Source: Fischerella sp. JS2
Lineage (GTDB): Bacteria > Cyanobacteriota > Cyanobacteriia > Cyanobacteriales > Nostocaceae
Assembly: GCF_032393985.1 (NCBI RefSeq)
Contig: NZ_CP135918.1
Span: forward strand, 1,612,001 to 1,676,000
Direction of reading: 5' to 3'
DNA length: 64,000 nt
The position numbers and the translations under genes are program-made. The notes below the pieces were generated by a model, which was not told where the DNA came from, searched no databases, and saw only the letters and a program-made list of their open reading frames with translations. Shown one piece after another: positions 1-8,528 of the stretch (the first letter of the stretch is position 1; the number at the start of each line of letters is the position of its first letter).

Positions 1-22
1 TTTCAAGCGGATATAATATTAC

Positions 23-1798
23 TTATTTCTTAAAATATCTACGCTTGTAACGGTCTTGATATTTTGCAATATATTCAACATTCTGTCGCTCTATTTCTGA
101 TAATAAGTTAGCAGGAAATTCCTGTGGTGAATACGTGGGACGATACCACGGCTGACTATCAAAATATTTTTGCAAGCCGGGAGTGTCAAAACGACGACCG
201 TGACGCGCAAAAATAGAATTTCGCATAATATCCAACTCAAATCCATCTTTTGCATCTAAATCTGAGTCTGTTACGAGTCTTTCAGAAAGCCAGGAATAAT
301 CTTTGACAATGGTAGTAGCAACTGATGGTGTTGATGGAGTAGAAATTTCCTTGAAATACAACCTGTCTGGTGATGTATTTGCATCTTGACTGGCGAAAGC
401 ACAATAGGCTTGGGTATTGTCTTGTCCGTAAGTTTTCAGCAGGTTAATGCAACTGTTGCGATCGCTAAACTTGCCTACATAAACTTCAAATAATTCTTGT
501 CCTGACAAATTTGGGTATTCTGGTATCCAAAACATTCCCGCTTGGGAATAACCTGCTGAGTGTAAAGCTTGCACTTGCTTAGCAGCTGTTTGTGAATTTG
601 GGTAAGCAGAATCTGCTAGGAAATAAAAAGAACTGGGAGCAGTGGTAGGATTTGACTCTTTTTGAGGTTGAGGAGTTTTATTTATAGATGAACTAGAAGG
701 TGATAAGGAAGCCTTATTTTCTTCTGCAACTTGAGATTTAGAGATTTGCGGAGTCTGTGAAGTTACTAGTGGCTTTTCTAAAGACGGTTGAAAAGACTTT
801 GTGAATGCCCAACCAATAATCACAGATGCACCGATGAAACCGCCTGCGATCGCACTGGCCATCAAGATACTATTGCGGCTATTACCTTTATGCTTGGGTG
901 GTGTATCTAAATTGATAGTTGGAGGTGGTGGAGATGGCGTTGGTGGTTGAGTCAGCACAGGTACTGTAGGCGGAATTGGACTTACTACACCCTGTAAAGC
1001 ATCTAGCATTTCTTTGGCACTAGCAAAGCGATCACGGGGATGATACTGTATTGCTTGATCAATTACTGACTTTAGTGTGGGGCCAATATTTACAGCGTGA
1101 TTGTGCCAAATAATTTCTCCGGTGCGTGGGTCTGTTTCTAGTTCTTGGGGTTGTCTGCCTGTGAGCAAGTAAATAGCCGTTACGCCTAAACTGTATAAAT
1201 CACTAGAATAAACAGGTCTACCTGCTGCTTGTTCACTGGGCATATATCCTGGTGTACCAATCACAATCGAACTAGTAGGACTACCGTGAGAATTCAACAC
1301 CGTTCCCATCGATTCCCGTACTGCACCAAAATCTATTAGCACAGGTTTGCGATCGCGATGACGCAAAATAATATTGTCCGGTTTGATATCGCGGTGAACA
1401 ATCTGTCGGGAATGTACGTACTCTAAAACTGGCAACAAATGTACTAATATATCCCGGACAGCACCTTCACTAAATAAGCCCTGCTCTTTGAGCTTAGAAG
1501 TTAACGTATCACCTTCAATCCACTCTTGGACTAAGTAAAATTGACTATCTAACTGAAAATAAGCATACAGTGTGGGAATCTGGTCACTAGAACCACCCAA
1601 GTCTTCCAAAATAGCTGCTTCCCGTTGAAACCGCTCTTGTACAAGTTGGTAAATCTGGGGATTGTTCTGAATGGGTTTGAGTTGTTTAATTACACAACAA
1701 CGGTGGGAGGGCATTTGAGTATCTTCCGCTAAGAAAGTCTCACCAAATCCACCGCTTCCCAAACTCTTAAGAACTTGATAGCGGTTATTGAGCAGCAT
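23..1798 (-). CDS. Membrane-anchored Ser/Thr protein kinase with SPOR-like and YARHG domains
   Basis: A 591-residue Hanks-type kinase. The kinase domain fills about residues 7-265: the glycine loop GSGGFGET is near 14-21, the VIK lysine is K38, the catalytic HRDIKPDN is at 135-142 and DFG at 156-158, so it should be active. A Pro-rich linker leads to one membrane segment at about 313-332. Outside the membrane lies a SPOR-like stretch (about 395-480) and a C-terminal YARHG module (about 518-588, with RNSIFARHG). The likely role is to sense the envelope and phosphorylate cytoplasmic targets; the substrate is unknown. An AAGGA ribosome site precedes the ATG. It is a paralogue of the kinase at 6381-8213 but has a different sensor. 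Confidence 0.9.
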   Translation of the reverse strand: MLLNNRYQVLKSLGSGGFGETFLAEDTQMPSHRCCVIKQLKPIQNNPQIYQLVQERFQREAAILEDLGGSSDQIPTLYAYFQLDSQFYLVQEWIEGDTLTSKLKEQGLFSEGAVRDILVHLLPVLEYVHSRQIVHRDIKPDNIILRHRDRKPVLIDFGAVRESMGTVLNSHGSPTSSIVIGTPGYMPSEQAAGRPVYSSDLYSLGVTAIYLLTGRQPQELETDPRTGEIIWHNHAVNIGPTLKSVIDQAIQYHPRDRFASAKEMLDALQGVVSPIPPTVPVLTQPPTPSPPPPTINLDTPPKHKGNSRNSILMASAIAGGFIGASVIIGWAFTKSFQPSLEKPLVTSQTPQISKSQVAEENKASLSPSSSSINKTPQPQKESNPTTAPSSFYFLADSAYPNSQTAAKQVQALHSAGYSQAGMFWIPEYPNLSGQELFEVYVGKFSDRNSCINLLKTYGQDNTQAYCAFASQDANTSPDRLYFKEISTPSTPSVATTIVKDYSWLSERLVTDSDLDAKDGFELDIMRNSIFARHGRRFDTPGLQKYFDSQPWYRPTYSPQEFPANLLSEIERQNVEYIAKYQDRYKRRYFKK

Positions 1799-2121
1799 GT
1801 GCTTGACATCCTTTTGCTGTCAAATTAAAAACAACGCAAAGCGCTATTTCCCATTATGCTTCCAAGTATAAAACTTGGCTGATGTCAAGTCTACCAAATT
1901 ATTCAGTACTCATAAAAACCTTCCCCTAATATCCGGAGAGAGTTGTGTTTTTAACAGCAATACCACCTTCTAGTCATTCTCTTACAAACATGCTACCAAC
2001 GCATAATCTATCTGTGTGCATCTGTGTGCATCTGTGTACCCTGCACCGAAGCCTATGAGCGCGTCTACGATTTTTTACAATATAATTTTGCCACAGCTTT
2101 AATTCACATCAGACATAACTA
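1799..2121. other. Intergenic gap with dispersed repeats
   Basis: No gene is visible in this gap between the kinase and the TPR protein. It holds a short tandem repeat of the unit CTGTGTGCAT (about 2004-2040) and a copy of the TGTAGACGCG-type repeat in reverse orientation (about 2048-2068). The promoter of the kinase should lie in the part next to 1798, but I cannot name convincing -35/-10 boxes. Confidence 0.6.
2004..2040 (+). repeat. Dispersed tandem repeat, unit CTGTGTGCAT
   Basis: Two to three copies of a ten-base unit follow AATCTAT. Related copies lie at 3943-3980 (opposite strand) and 8367-8412. The first and last copies are each followed some 60 bases later by a similar sequence, TTCACAT(C/T)AGAC(A/G)TAACT, so a composite repeat is scattered around the two kinase genes. 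Confidence 0.7.
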
Positions 2122-3765
2122 TTAAAGTTGCGCTACCGTCATCGGTAAATCGGCATTCTTCCAAGCAGCTTGAAAACGCTTTTGTACTGCCTGCGCTGCT
2201 TCGGTTTTCCCTTGTGCTTCTAGACTCTGGGCAAGTCCTGCCAACGACCAGCCATTTTCTGGAAAGCGCTGCAAGTCTTGTTGGTAGACAATCTCAGCTT
2301 CTGCTGGTTGATTGGCTTGGAGTAAAACTGCTCCCAGAGATTGGCGGACGGGGTAATGCCAAGGTGGGGGTTCGTCATAATTGAGTTTGTCTTCCAGACT
2401 GACAGCTGTTTTAAGGTGAGCGATCGCTTGATTATAATCACCTTGTTTCGCAGCGAGTTTACCTGTTAAAACCTCAACAGCAATTTTCAATAGAGCGGCT
2501 GTAGTGTTGGTATCCCAAATTGTCACTTTTGTCAATGCTGGGTCAGTGGCGATCACTTTTAGCTTTTCCAATTCCTGGGTAGCTTCTTGAAATTGACCTT
2601 TGGCGTTAAAGGCAGTTCCTCGCGCATAGTGCCAAACTCCATTTGCATACTGCAAATCTTTGGCTGGTACTGTTTCTGCTAAAATCTCATCCCACTTACC
2701 AAACCGAGTCATGGTATAAAGCGGTATGGAATAGTAATGTTGTAATGTTCCATACCCCGGTTCCCGCATTTTCTGTTCATCTGCCATAGCTGCGGTATCA
2801 TAAGCAGCTTGCATAGAGAGTTTTTCGTTGCCCTCCATTGTGGCAGCAGCCCAGAGGAAATGATGGTTATGTGGTACATAGGCTAGAGGATACATACCTT
2901 GCTTGTGGCATTGGGTAATGTATTCTTTATCGGCAGCAGTAGCTTTTTGATTTGCTACAACAGCATCGTGATATCGCCCGACACGGATATAGATATGTGA
3001 AGGCATATGTACGAGGTGTCCTGAACCAGGAACCAAATTACCCAAGTGATCGGCTGCTGCAATACCCAATTCAGGTTTTACAGCTTCCACAGCATGGATA
3101 TATAAGTGATTAGCCCCGGGATGATTAGGATTACGTTTTAATACTGCTTCCAATGTCTGCAAAATTTCTTGAGTTTCCGGCTTAGGTTCGCCATTTTCTT
3201 GCCAGTAATCCCAAGGCATAGTATTCATCACCGCATCAGCAAACAGAGTCGCTGCGTCTAAATCGTCTGGGTAACGTTTCGCTACTTCTCGCATCGCGTT
3301 TGCATAAGCGAGATTTAGAGATTTACGCTTTTCCACTACTTTTGCTGAGTAGCGTTTTGCCAATGCTTGGATATAAGCTTTCTCTTTCTCACTTGCTTTA
3401 TCACTAAGTTGTAGTGCTTTTTTTAGGGCTTCCCAAGTAGGAGACACAGCCTCATCAGTCATAACAGCATTAATATTTGCACCAAGGACAAAGGCTATTC
3501 CCCAGTTACAAATAGCACAGTTTGGGTCGAGTTTAGCTGCTTGTCGAAAAGAACGTTCAGCCTCAGCATGATTAAAACCATATGTCAGAATTAGACCTTG
3601 GTCAAAGTAGCGCTGGGCAAGTTGCGATTTTGTGGAAATTGGATGATGATAGTTGCCTAGATTCTTAAACAGGGGGGTGGTAGCAGAATTCTGTAAATGT
3701 ACAGAAGGACACCCTGATAAGCTAAAAGTGATGATCAGAGTCAATATAAATAGGATGCGGTACAT
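2122..3765 (-). CDS. TPR-repeat lipoprotein
   Basis: A 547-residue protein. The N-terminus has a hydrophobic segment ending in LSGC (Cys19), a lipobox, so it is probably a lipoprotein. The rest is helical and contains several tetratricopeptide-like units, clearest at residues about 50-90 (FDQGLILTYGFNHAEAERSF) and near the C-terminus (about 440-535). It also carries a His-rich patch (HIYIRVGRY, HNHHFLW). Such proteins are common in cyanobacteria; the partner is unknown. AGAGGAG lies just before the ATG. It stands alone between two gaps on the minus strand. Confidence 0.8.
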   Translation of the reverse strand: MYRILFILTLIITFSLSGCPSVHLQNSATTPLFKNLGNYHHPISTKSQLAQRYFDQGLILTYGFNHAEAERSFRQAAKLDPNCAICNWGIAFVLGANINAVMTDEAVSPTWEALKKALQLSDKASEKEKAYIQALAKRYSAKVVEKRKSLNLAYANAMREVAKRYPDDLDAATLFADAVMNTMPWDYWQENGEPKPETQEILQTLEAVLKRNPNHPGANHLYIHAVEAVKPELGIAAADHLGNLVPGSGHLVHMPSHIYIRVGRYHDAVVANQKATAADKEYITQCHKQGMYPLAYVPHNHHFLWAAATMEGNEKLSMQAAYDTAAMADEQKMREPGYGTLQHYYSIPLYTMTRFGKWDEILAETVPAKDLQYANGVWHYARGTAFNAKGQFQEATQELEKLKVIATDPALTKVTIWDTNTTAALLKIAVEVLTGKLAAKQGDYNQAIAHLKTAVSLEDKLNYDEPPPWHYPVRQSLGAVLLQANQPAEAEIVYQQDLQRFPENGWSLAGLAQSLEAQGKTEAAQAVQKRFQAAWKNADLPMTVAQL

Positions 3766-3942
3766 TTTTTCTCCTCTGAGTTAATTGAATACCTTAATAA
3801 ATGAGATTTTTGTTAGTAGGATTTACGAAAAAATTTGCCAATGTTGATCTATTAACGACTACGTGGAAAAAATAAGTTGTAGAAGGTTTTATATATTACG
3901 TTGATATGGTTTCAAGCTGTGACAGATAATTATGTTTTAGAT

Positions 3943-3980
3943 ACGAACACCGATGCACACAGATGCACACAGATAGATTA
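3943..3980 (-). repeat. Dispersed tandem repeat, unit CTGTGTGCAT (reverse copy)
   Basis: Read on the minus strand this gives AATCTAT, two CTGTGTGCAT units and then CGGTGTTCG. It matches the copies at 2004-2040 and 8367-8412. Confidence 0.7.
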
Positions 3981-4148
3981 TTCATATGGGTGTATGTTAT
4001 CTGTAAGTGTTTTTTCTAAAAAATAAGTAGACTGATGCAAACAACTATGTTTCCCATCAGAGATTTATTTTGTTTATTTATCTGAGTTAGTTTAGGATTT
4101 TACGCAGTGCTGTAGACTTATTGGATGAATTCTCAAAATTCCCTCAAT

Positions 4149-4166
4149 CCCCTCGTTTACGAGGGG
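4149..4166. terminator. Hairpin downstream of the broken GNAT gene
   Basis: CCCCTCGT and ACGAGGGG form an 8-bp perfect stem with a two-base loop, just after the stop of the acetyltransferase remnant. It may end that transcript. There is no clear T-run, so it could also be a mobile small hairpin of the same G-rich type as those at 18423 and 58612. Confidence 0.5.
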
Positions 4167-4177
4167 AAGATTTAGTT

Positions 4178-4738
4178 TTATGAACTCTCTAAATTCTGCC
4201 ACTCACTTTTGAGGATTCCGTAATCAATAATGTCTTCGTATTGACCCCATTTTAATATGTGCTGACGGCGGCATCCTTCATAAGTCATACCAATTTTTTG
4301 CATAACTCGTCCCGATGCGGGGTTAGATGAAAAATGAGATGCACAGATGCGGTGCAGTCCTAGTTTTTCAAAGCCATATCGCAATACTGCTTGGGCTGCT
4401 TGTGTACAGTAACCTTGCCCCCAAAAGGGTTTGCCAATCCAATAACCTAATTCTGCGTGGTTATGTTCTTGGTTAATTCCCAAACCGATCGCACCACACA
4501 ATTTACCTGTATGATTTAAGGCGATCGCAAAGTTGACATCTTTACCTTCGCTGAATGCTGTTGGATGAGTCTTAATTCACTCTGGGGCCATGCCATCTTC
4601 ATAAGGATGGGGAATGGTAAGAGTCATTGCAGCAATTTCCCGCACACCAGCCAAATGTTGAACATCACCTGCATCTGCAAGGCAAAATGGTCGCAAAGTT
4701 AGTCTTGGGTTTGCAGAGTCGGTTGCTGAATCTGACAA
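4178..4738 (-). pseudogene. GNAT (RimJ-type) acetyltransferase interrupted by one TGA
   Basis: If the stop is read through, the frame gives about 186 residues with the RimJ/RimL plan: NPRLTLRPFCLADA at the N-terminus, the strand-turn NFAIALNHTGKLCGAIGLGI, ELGYWIGKPFWGQGYCTQA (acetyl-CoA loop) and a C-terminal NPASGRVMQKIGM. A TGA at 4577-4579 breaks it in the segment PHPYEDGMAPE-stop-IKTHP, where family members normally have Trp, so a single TGG to TGA change explains the break. The likely start is the TTG at 4736-4738. A shorter product could start at 4501, but it would lack the N-terminal strand. This could also be a sequencing error. Confidence 0.75.
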
Positions 4739-4809
4739 ACAGTGTTATCCATGCAGTTTTATTTAGACTTTTATGGTTAATGTAGTTATGTACTACAAAT
4801 ACATCAGGT

Positions 4810-6324
4810 CTATTTACGATTCCTCATCTGATCAAACACAAGCCGAGAAATATCTGGAAAAGCATTTTGACTAGCTGCGTAGGCTGGATCTTCTCCAAAA
4901 ATAGCAATAATATAACGAGTCTTGCGGTCTTTAGTTGCCACATAGGCGACTTCTTGACGAGATGCAGTAGTCCAACCTGCTTTAGAAGCAAAAACGATTT
5001 GATCTGCATCATTAGCTAAAGATTCACCCAAAAAATTCTCTACAGGATTAAATTCATCTGGATTCGGTGGCTGTAGTTTCCATGCTTCTGGACGTAAATC
5101 TCTAGTTAACAAACCAGCCATTTGTTCGCTATATTCAGGTCCAACAGCTTGACCTGTAAAAATTTCGTACATCAGTCTGGCAGTTTGGTAGGTTGTAATT
5201 TTGTTGCGCTTTGGCTGATTAGGATTATCACCACGTAACTGTAAATCAGCGCCTTTGGGTTCTGTAACTTTTAGATAAGCAATAGGATAGGTTTTTTGAC
5301 TAACATTAATATCTTTATATCCAGCTTCTTGAAAGAAATAATTTAATGATTGTCGCTGTTTTTTCCATACTTGAAATTGTTCATCTGTTAATTTTTTTTC
5401 ATAAGAATAAGTTCCACTAATAACATCAACTATACGACTAGCAGCATCGTTATCTGATTTCAATATCATTGCATTTAAATCAGAATTTAGAGTGTGGTGA
5501 AGTGGAACTAAACCTTGTTTGATTTTGGCTTCTAGAATAGCCATCCAAAATAGTTTAACTACACTGGCAGGATATCTAGGCATGTCTTGTTGATAACCTG
5601 CAATTGTATTTGTATTTAAATTTATTAATGTAATGGATAAGCTCTCTGTTGGTAGTTTTTTATCTTTGACATAATCTAATATATTTTTTAATGTACTACT
5701 TAATCCATCACTTTTTTTTAAATTAGGAGGTGTTTTGATATTATATATTAAATCTAAATTTATTTTGGCTAATTGAGAAGAGGATTCTAATGGTAAGTTA
5801 ACTGGTGGATTAGATAAATCAGGTTGATTAATAACAGGATTTGGAGGATTAATTATTGGTTGCTGAGTCGGGAAAGTAAGTTGTGGTTGTATAGCTGAAT
5901 TATTAAGTGTTTCGGAATTTTTATTCTTCGCTCTTTGTGCAAAGAATGAGCTAAAACCGAACAAACTAACTATTGTTAATACAACTAAAGCAATGAGTCC
6001 GTAAAATTGTAAGTGTGGTAATTTCCTGAAACGAGATTTATTCATAATTGCAGTATGTTTGCTCTGAGGTGGAGTTGTTCGGCGCTTACCTATAGTTTGC
6101 TTGTTTTGCGCATGTACCTTTTGTGGAAGTGAAGCAGCTATAAGAGTTGTAGGCAAAACAGATTTTTGATTTCCTGCACTATTAAATTCTGCAATCTGCC
6201 TTTGTAATTCAATATTTGTTTGTTGTAAATTTTCAATAACTTGGTAAGCACGTTGTAACTTGGCTTCAAGTTCAGCGATTTTGCGATCGCGACTATCTGG
6301 TTGTCGTTTGGATTGCTGATCCAC
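4810..6324 (-). CDS. Membrane-anchored beta-lactamase-fold serine hydrolase
   Basis: A 504-residue protein. An N-terminal coiled coil (about 14-46) is followed by a membrane segment (about 106-126), a Pro/Asn-rich linker and a class-A beta-lactamase/PBP-like domain (about 205-500). The catalytic motifs are visible: SxxK at S254-K257 in YPASVVKLFW, SDN at 290-292, and KAGW at 448-451 in place of KTG. The family covers penicillinases and peptidoglycan-acting hydrolases; the envelope anchor and the KAG variant leave the true substrate open. The GTG start has AAGGTG upstream. It sits between two kinase genes, and a shorter relative is at 61167-62108. Confidence 0.85.
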   Translation of the reverse strand: MDQQSKRQPDSRDRKIAELEAKLQRAYQVIENLQQTNIELQRQIAEFNSAGNQKSVLPTTLIAASLPQKVHAQNKQTIGKRRTTPPQSKHTAIMNKSRFRKLPHLQFYGLIALVVLTIVSLFGFSSFFAQRAKNKNSETLNNSAIQPQLTFPTQQPIINPPNPVINQPDLSNPPVNLPLESSSQLAKINLDLIYNIKTPPNLKKSDGLSSTLKNILDYVKDKKLPTESLSITLINLNTNTIAGYQQDMPRYPASVVKLFWMAILEAKIKQGLVPLHHTLNSDLNAMILKSDNDAASRIVDVISGTYSYEKKLTDEQFQVWKKQRQSLNYFFQEAGYKDINVSQKTYPIAYLKVTEPKGADLQLRGDNPNQPKRNKITTYQTARLMYEIFTGQAVGPEYSEQMAGLLTRDLRPEAWKLQPPNPDEFNPVENFLGESLANDADQIVFASKAGWTTASRQEVAYVATKDRKTRYIIAIFGEDPAYAASQNAFPDISRLVFDQMRNRK

Positions 6325-6380
6325 AAGCTACACCTTAAATCACTATAAGGCAGAAATTATAAGGTAAAAACTAGAAAAAA

Positions 6381-8213
6381 TTAACTCTTACGCACTGTTC
6401 TAATAGTTTTATAATCTGCGATTTTGACTTGACCGTTTTCGGATTGTAAAGAGTAGCGTACCAATAGGGTATCAAAGGAAGTATTGGTTGGATCTACTTT
6501 GCCATCTTTGATCAGCGTGCGTTCTTCTGTAATTTCCACTTCTATAGTTGCTTGATCGCCACTCGCTTTGAAATTTTTGACTGCATCAAGACTTTGTACT
6601 CCATAGTTGTAGTGAGCATTATTTCTCTGCAACCAATCAACAGAACTGAGACATTCTTCTTCATTACCACCATTTGCCAGACAGAGATCAGGATCATCTG
6701 TTTTTTTAATATTGTCTCTATGGGCTTTACCTGTGAGTAGTTGTTCTCCTATATCTGTTCTGTAGGGAGAAGCAAATATTTCCCGTTTAGCTGTGATCCA
6801 ATTCTTCAATACCTCTACAGCTGCTGTTTGGGAAATCGAGGCATTTGTCGGTGGTAAAACAATCGGAGTAGTTTCAGGAGATGAAGTTATGATCGGTGTG
6901 GGTGAAGCAGGAATAACATTACGTCCTGGAGTAGAAATTGATATTGGTTGGGAATTTATCAAAGGGGTGACAGAAGGTGAGGTAGATGCAATTGGTGAAG
7001 GACTAATTCTTGTCACAGACTGATTTTGTTCTGAAGAATTATTTCTAAAAATCTCCATCATCCACCAACCACCGACGATAAATACGCCGATGACACTGCC
7101 TAAGATCACAGCTTGCTGCCAAGTACCTAAACCGTTTTGGTTTTGGGATGTAGTCGGTTGGGGGTAAGACACTTGCTGTTGGTGAGGAATCTGTGGAGGT
7201 GGTGGAGATTGAGCAACCTGTGGTTGTTGCTGTATATACTGCCCTTGTGGATAGGAAGGTGGTGGAGATTGGACTACTTGTGGTTGTTGATTGTTGATTG
7301 TTGGCGGTTGCTGTACATATTGCCCTTGTGGTGGTACAGTATGTACTGGATTCTGGAAAACTGGTACTGTAGGTGCTGCTGGTGTTGATCCACTTTGCAA
7401 AGCTGCCAGCATATCTCTAGCATTAAGATAGCGATCGCGTGGTGATTGTTGAATAGCTTTGTCCAACACCATTGCCAAACTAGGGCTAACATTCAAAGCA
7501 TAAGGCCGCCACAAAATTTCACCTGTAGCAGGATCAGTTGCCAACTGTTGGGGAATCTTACCTGTGAGCAAATAAATTGCTGTTAACCCCAAACTATAAA
7601 TATCGCTAGCAAACACAGGTCGTCCAGCAGTTTGTTCCATTGGCATATATCCTGGTGTCCCAATCACAATTGATCGACTAGAGTTCCCAGAAGGAGTTAC
7701 CACCGTACCCATTGTTTCTTTGACTGCGCCAAAGTCGATCAAAACTGGTTTGCCATCAAAACTACGAATCAGAATATTGTCCGGTTTGATATCCCGGTGT
7801 ACCATATGCTTACTGTGGACATAGTTAAGAATCGGCAAAATATTGATCAAAATATCTTTTACCGAAGTTTCACTCATTAACCCTTGTTGTTGCACTATCT
7901 GGGTTAAGGTGTAACCCTCTATATATTCTTGAACTAAATAAAACTGTCCATTTTCAGTAAAGTAGGCATACAGCTTAGGAATTTGATTACTACTATCACC
8001 CAATTCTTCTAAAATTGCCGCTTCTCTTTGAAACCGATCTTGCACCAATTGGTAAACCTGGGGATTATCAACCACAGGTTTGAGTTGTTTAATCACACAA
8101 CGACGACCAGAAGGCATCTGAGTATCTTCTGCTAAAAAAGTTTCTCCAAATCCACCACTGCCAAGCACACCCAAAAGTTTGTAGCGATTGTTTAACAGCG
8201 TCGGTGTGTTCAT
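6381..8213 (-). CDS. Membrane-anchored Ser/Thr protein kinase with IMS-type sensor
   Basis: A 610-residue Hanks kinase. The kinase domain (about 10-270) has GSGGFGET, HRDIKPDN and DFGAVKE and is close in sequence to the kinase at 23-1798. A Pro/Gln-rich linker (about 280-365) contains an imperfect repeat of QQPQVxQSPPP. One membrane segment follows at about 372-392. The C-terminal domain (about 465-607, with VLKNWITAKREIFASPY and SSVDWLQRNNAHYNYGVQSL) matches the ARC6-like IMS domain found outside many cyanobacterial kinases. The substrate is unknown. The ATG is supported by alignment with the paralogue. Confidence 0.9.
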   Translation of the reverse strand: MNTPTLLNNRYKLLGVLGSGGFGETFLAEDTQMPSGRRCVIKQLKPVVDNPQVYQLVQDRFQREAAILEELGDSSNQIPKLYAYFTENGQFYLVQEYIEGYTLTQIVQQQGLMSETSVKDILINILPILNYVHSKHMVHRDIKPDNILIRSFDGKPVLIDFGAVKETMGTVVTPSGNSSRSIVIGTPGYMPMEQTAGRPVFASDIYSLGLTAIYLLTGKIPQQLATDPATGEILWRPYALNVSPSLAMVLDKAIQQSPRDRYLNARDMLAALQSGSTPAAPTVPVFQNPVHTVPPQGQYVQQPPTINNQQPQVVQSPPPSYPQGQYIQQQPQVAQSPPPPQIPHQQQVSYPQPTTSQNQNGLGTWQQAVILGSVIGVFIVGGWWMMEIFRNNSSEQNQSVTRISPSPIASTSPSVTPLINSQPISISTPGRNVIPASPTPIITSSPETTPIVLPPTNASISQTAAVEVLKNWITAKREIFASPYRTDIGEQLLTGKAHRDNIKKTDDPDLCLANGGNEEECLSSVDWLQRNNAHYNYGVQSLDAVKNFKASGDQATIEVEITEERTLIKDGKVDPTNTSFDTLLVRYSLQSENGQVKIADYKTIRTVRKS

Positions 8214-8366
8214 ACTTTTTCCTAGATGGTATCTATTTCAACATAGATACAGTTATTTATCAGAAAATTCCAGAAAAATCAGTGATCAACTCACGTAAAA
8301 CTGTAAATTTGCTTCTGTCACCAAAATTAACAGCTAACAGCAATTAACAATTAACCACCAACAGAA

Positions 8367-8412
8367 AATCTATCTGTGTCTATCCGTGTACATCGGTGTG
8401 CATCGGTGTTCG
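8367..8412 (+). repeat. Dispersed tandem repeat, CATCGGTGTG variant
   Basis: AATCTATCTGTG is followed by diverged ten-base units ending in CATCGGTGTTCG. It is the third copy of the family at 2004 and 3943, and like the first it is followed by TTCACATTAGACGTAACT. Confidence 0.65.
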
Positions 8413-8474
8413 ATTTTTGAATTCACATTAGACGTAACTTTACTTTTTGTAGCTAGATTTAGATCCAGAAAATA

Positions 8475-8506
8475 TTCCCCTCTTCCCGTAATCAGGAAGA
8501 AGGGAA
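8475..8506 (-). terminator. Terminator hairpin of the chaperone-usher operon
   Basis: Two 12-base arms (8475-8486 and 8495-8506, TTCCCCTCTTCC against GGAAGAAGGGAA) pair with one mismatch around an eight-base loop. It lies 23 bases after the usher stop codon, where a transcript ending signal is expected. Confidence 0.6.
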
Positions 8507-8528
8507 TTTAACACCTTAAACTTCTGGC

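Larger units (their letters stand above)
3766..4177. other. Intergenic gap with repeat and hairpin
   Basis: No gene is seen. It holds a reverse copy of the CTGTGTGCAT tandem repeat (3943-3980) and a strong hairpin (4149-4166). The bases next to 3765 should carry the promoter of the TPR lipoprotein gene. Confidence 0.6.
8214..8528. other. Intergenic gap with repeat and terminator
   Basis: No gene is seen. It contains a copy of the CTGTGTG/CATCGGTGTG repeat (8367-8412) and the hairpin that ends the fibre operon (8475-8506). The kinase promoter should lie near 8214-8300. Confidence 0.6.
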
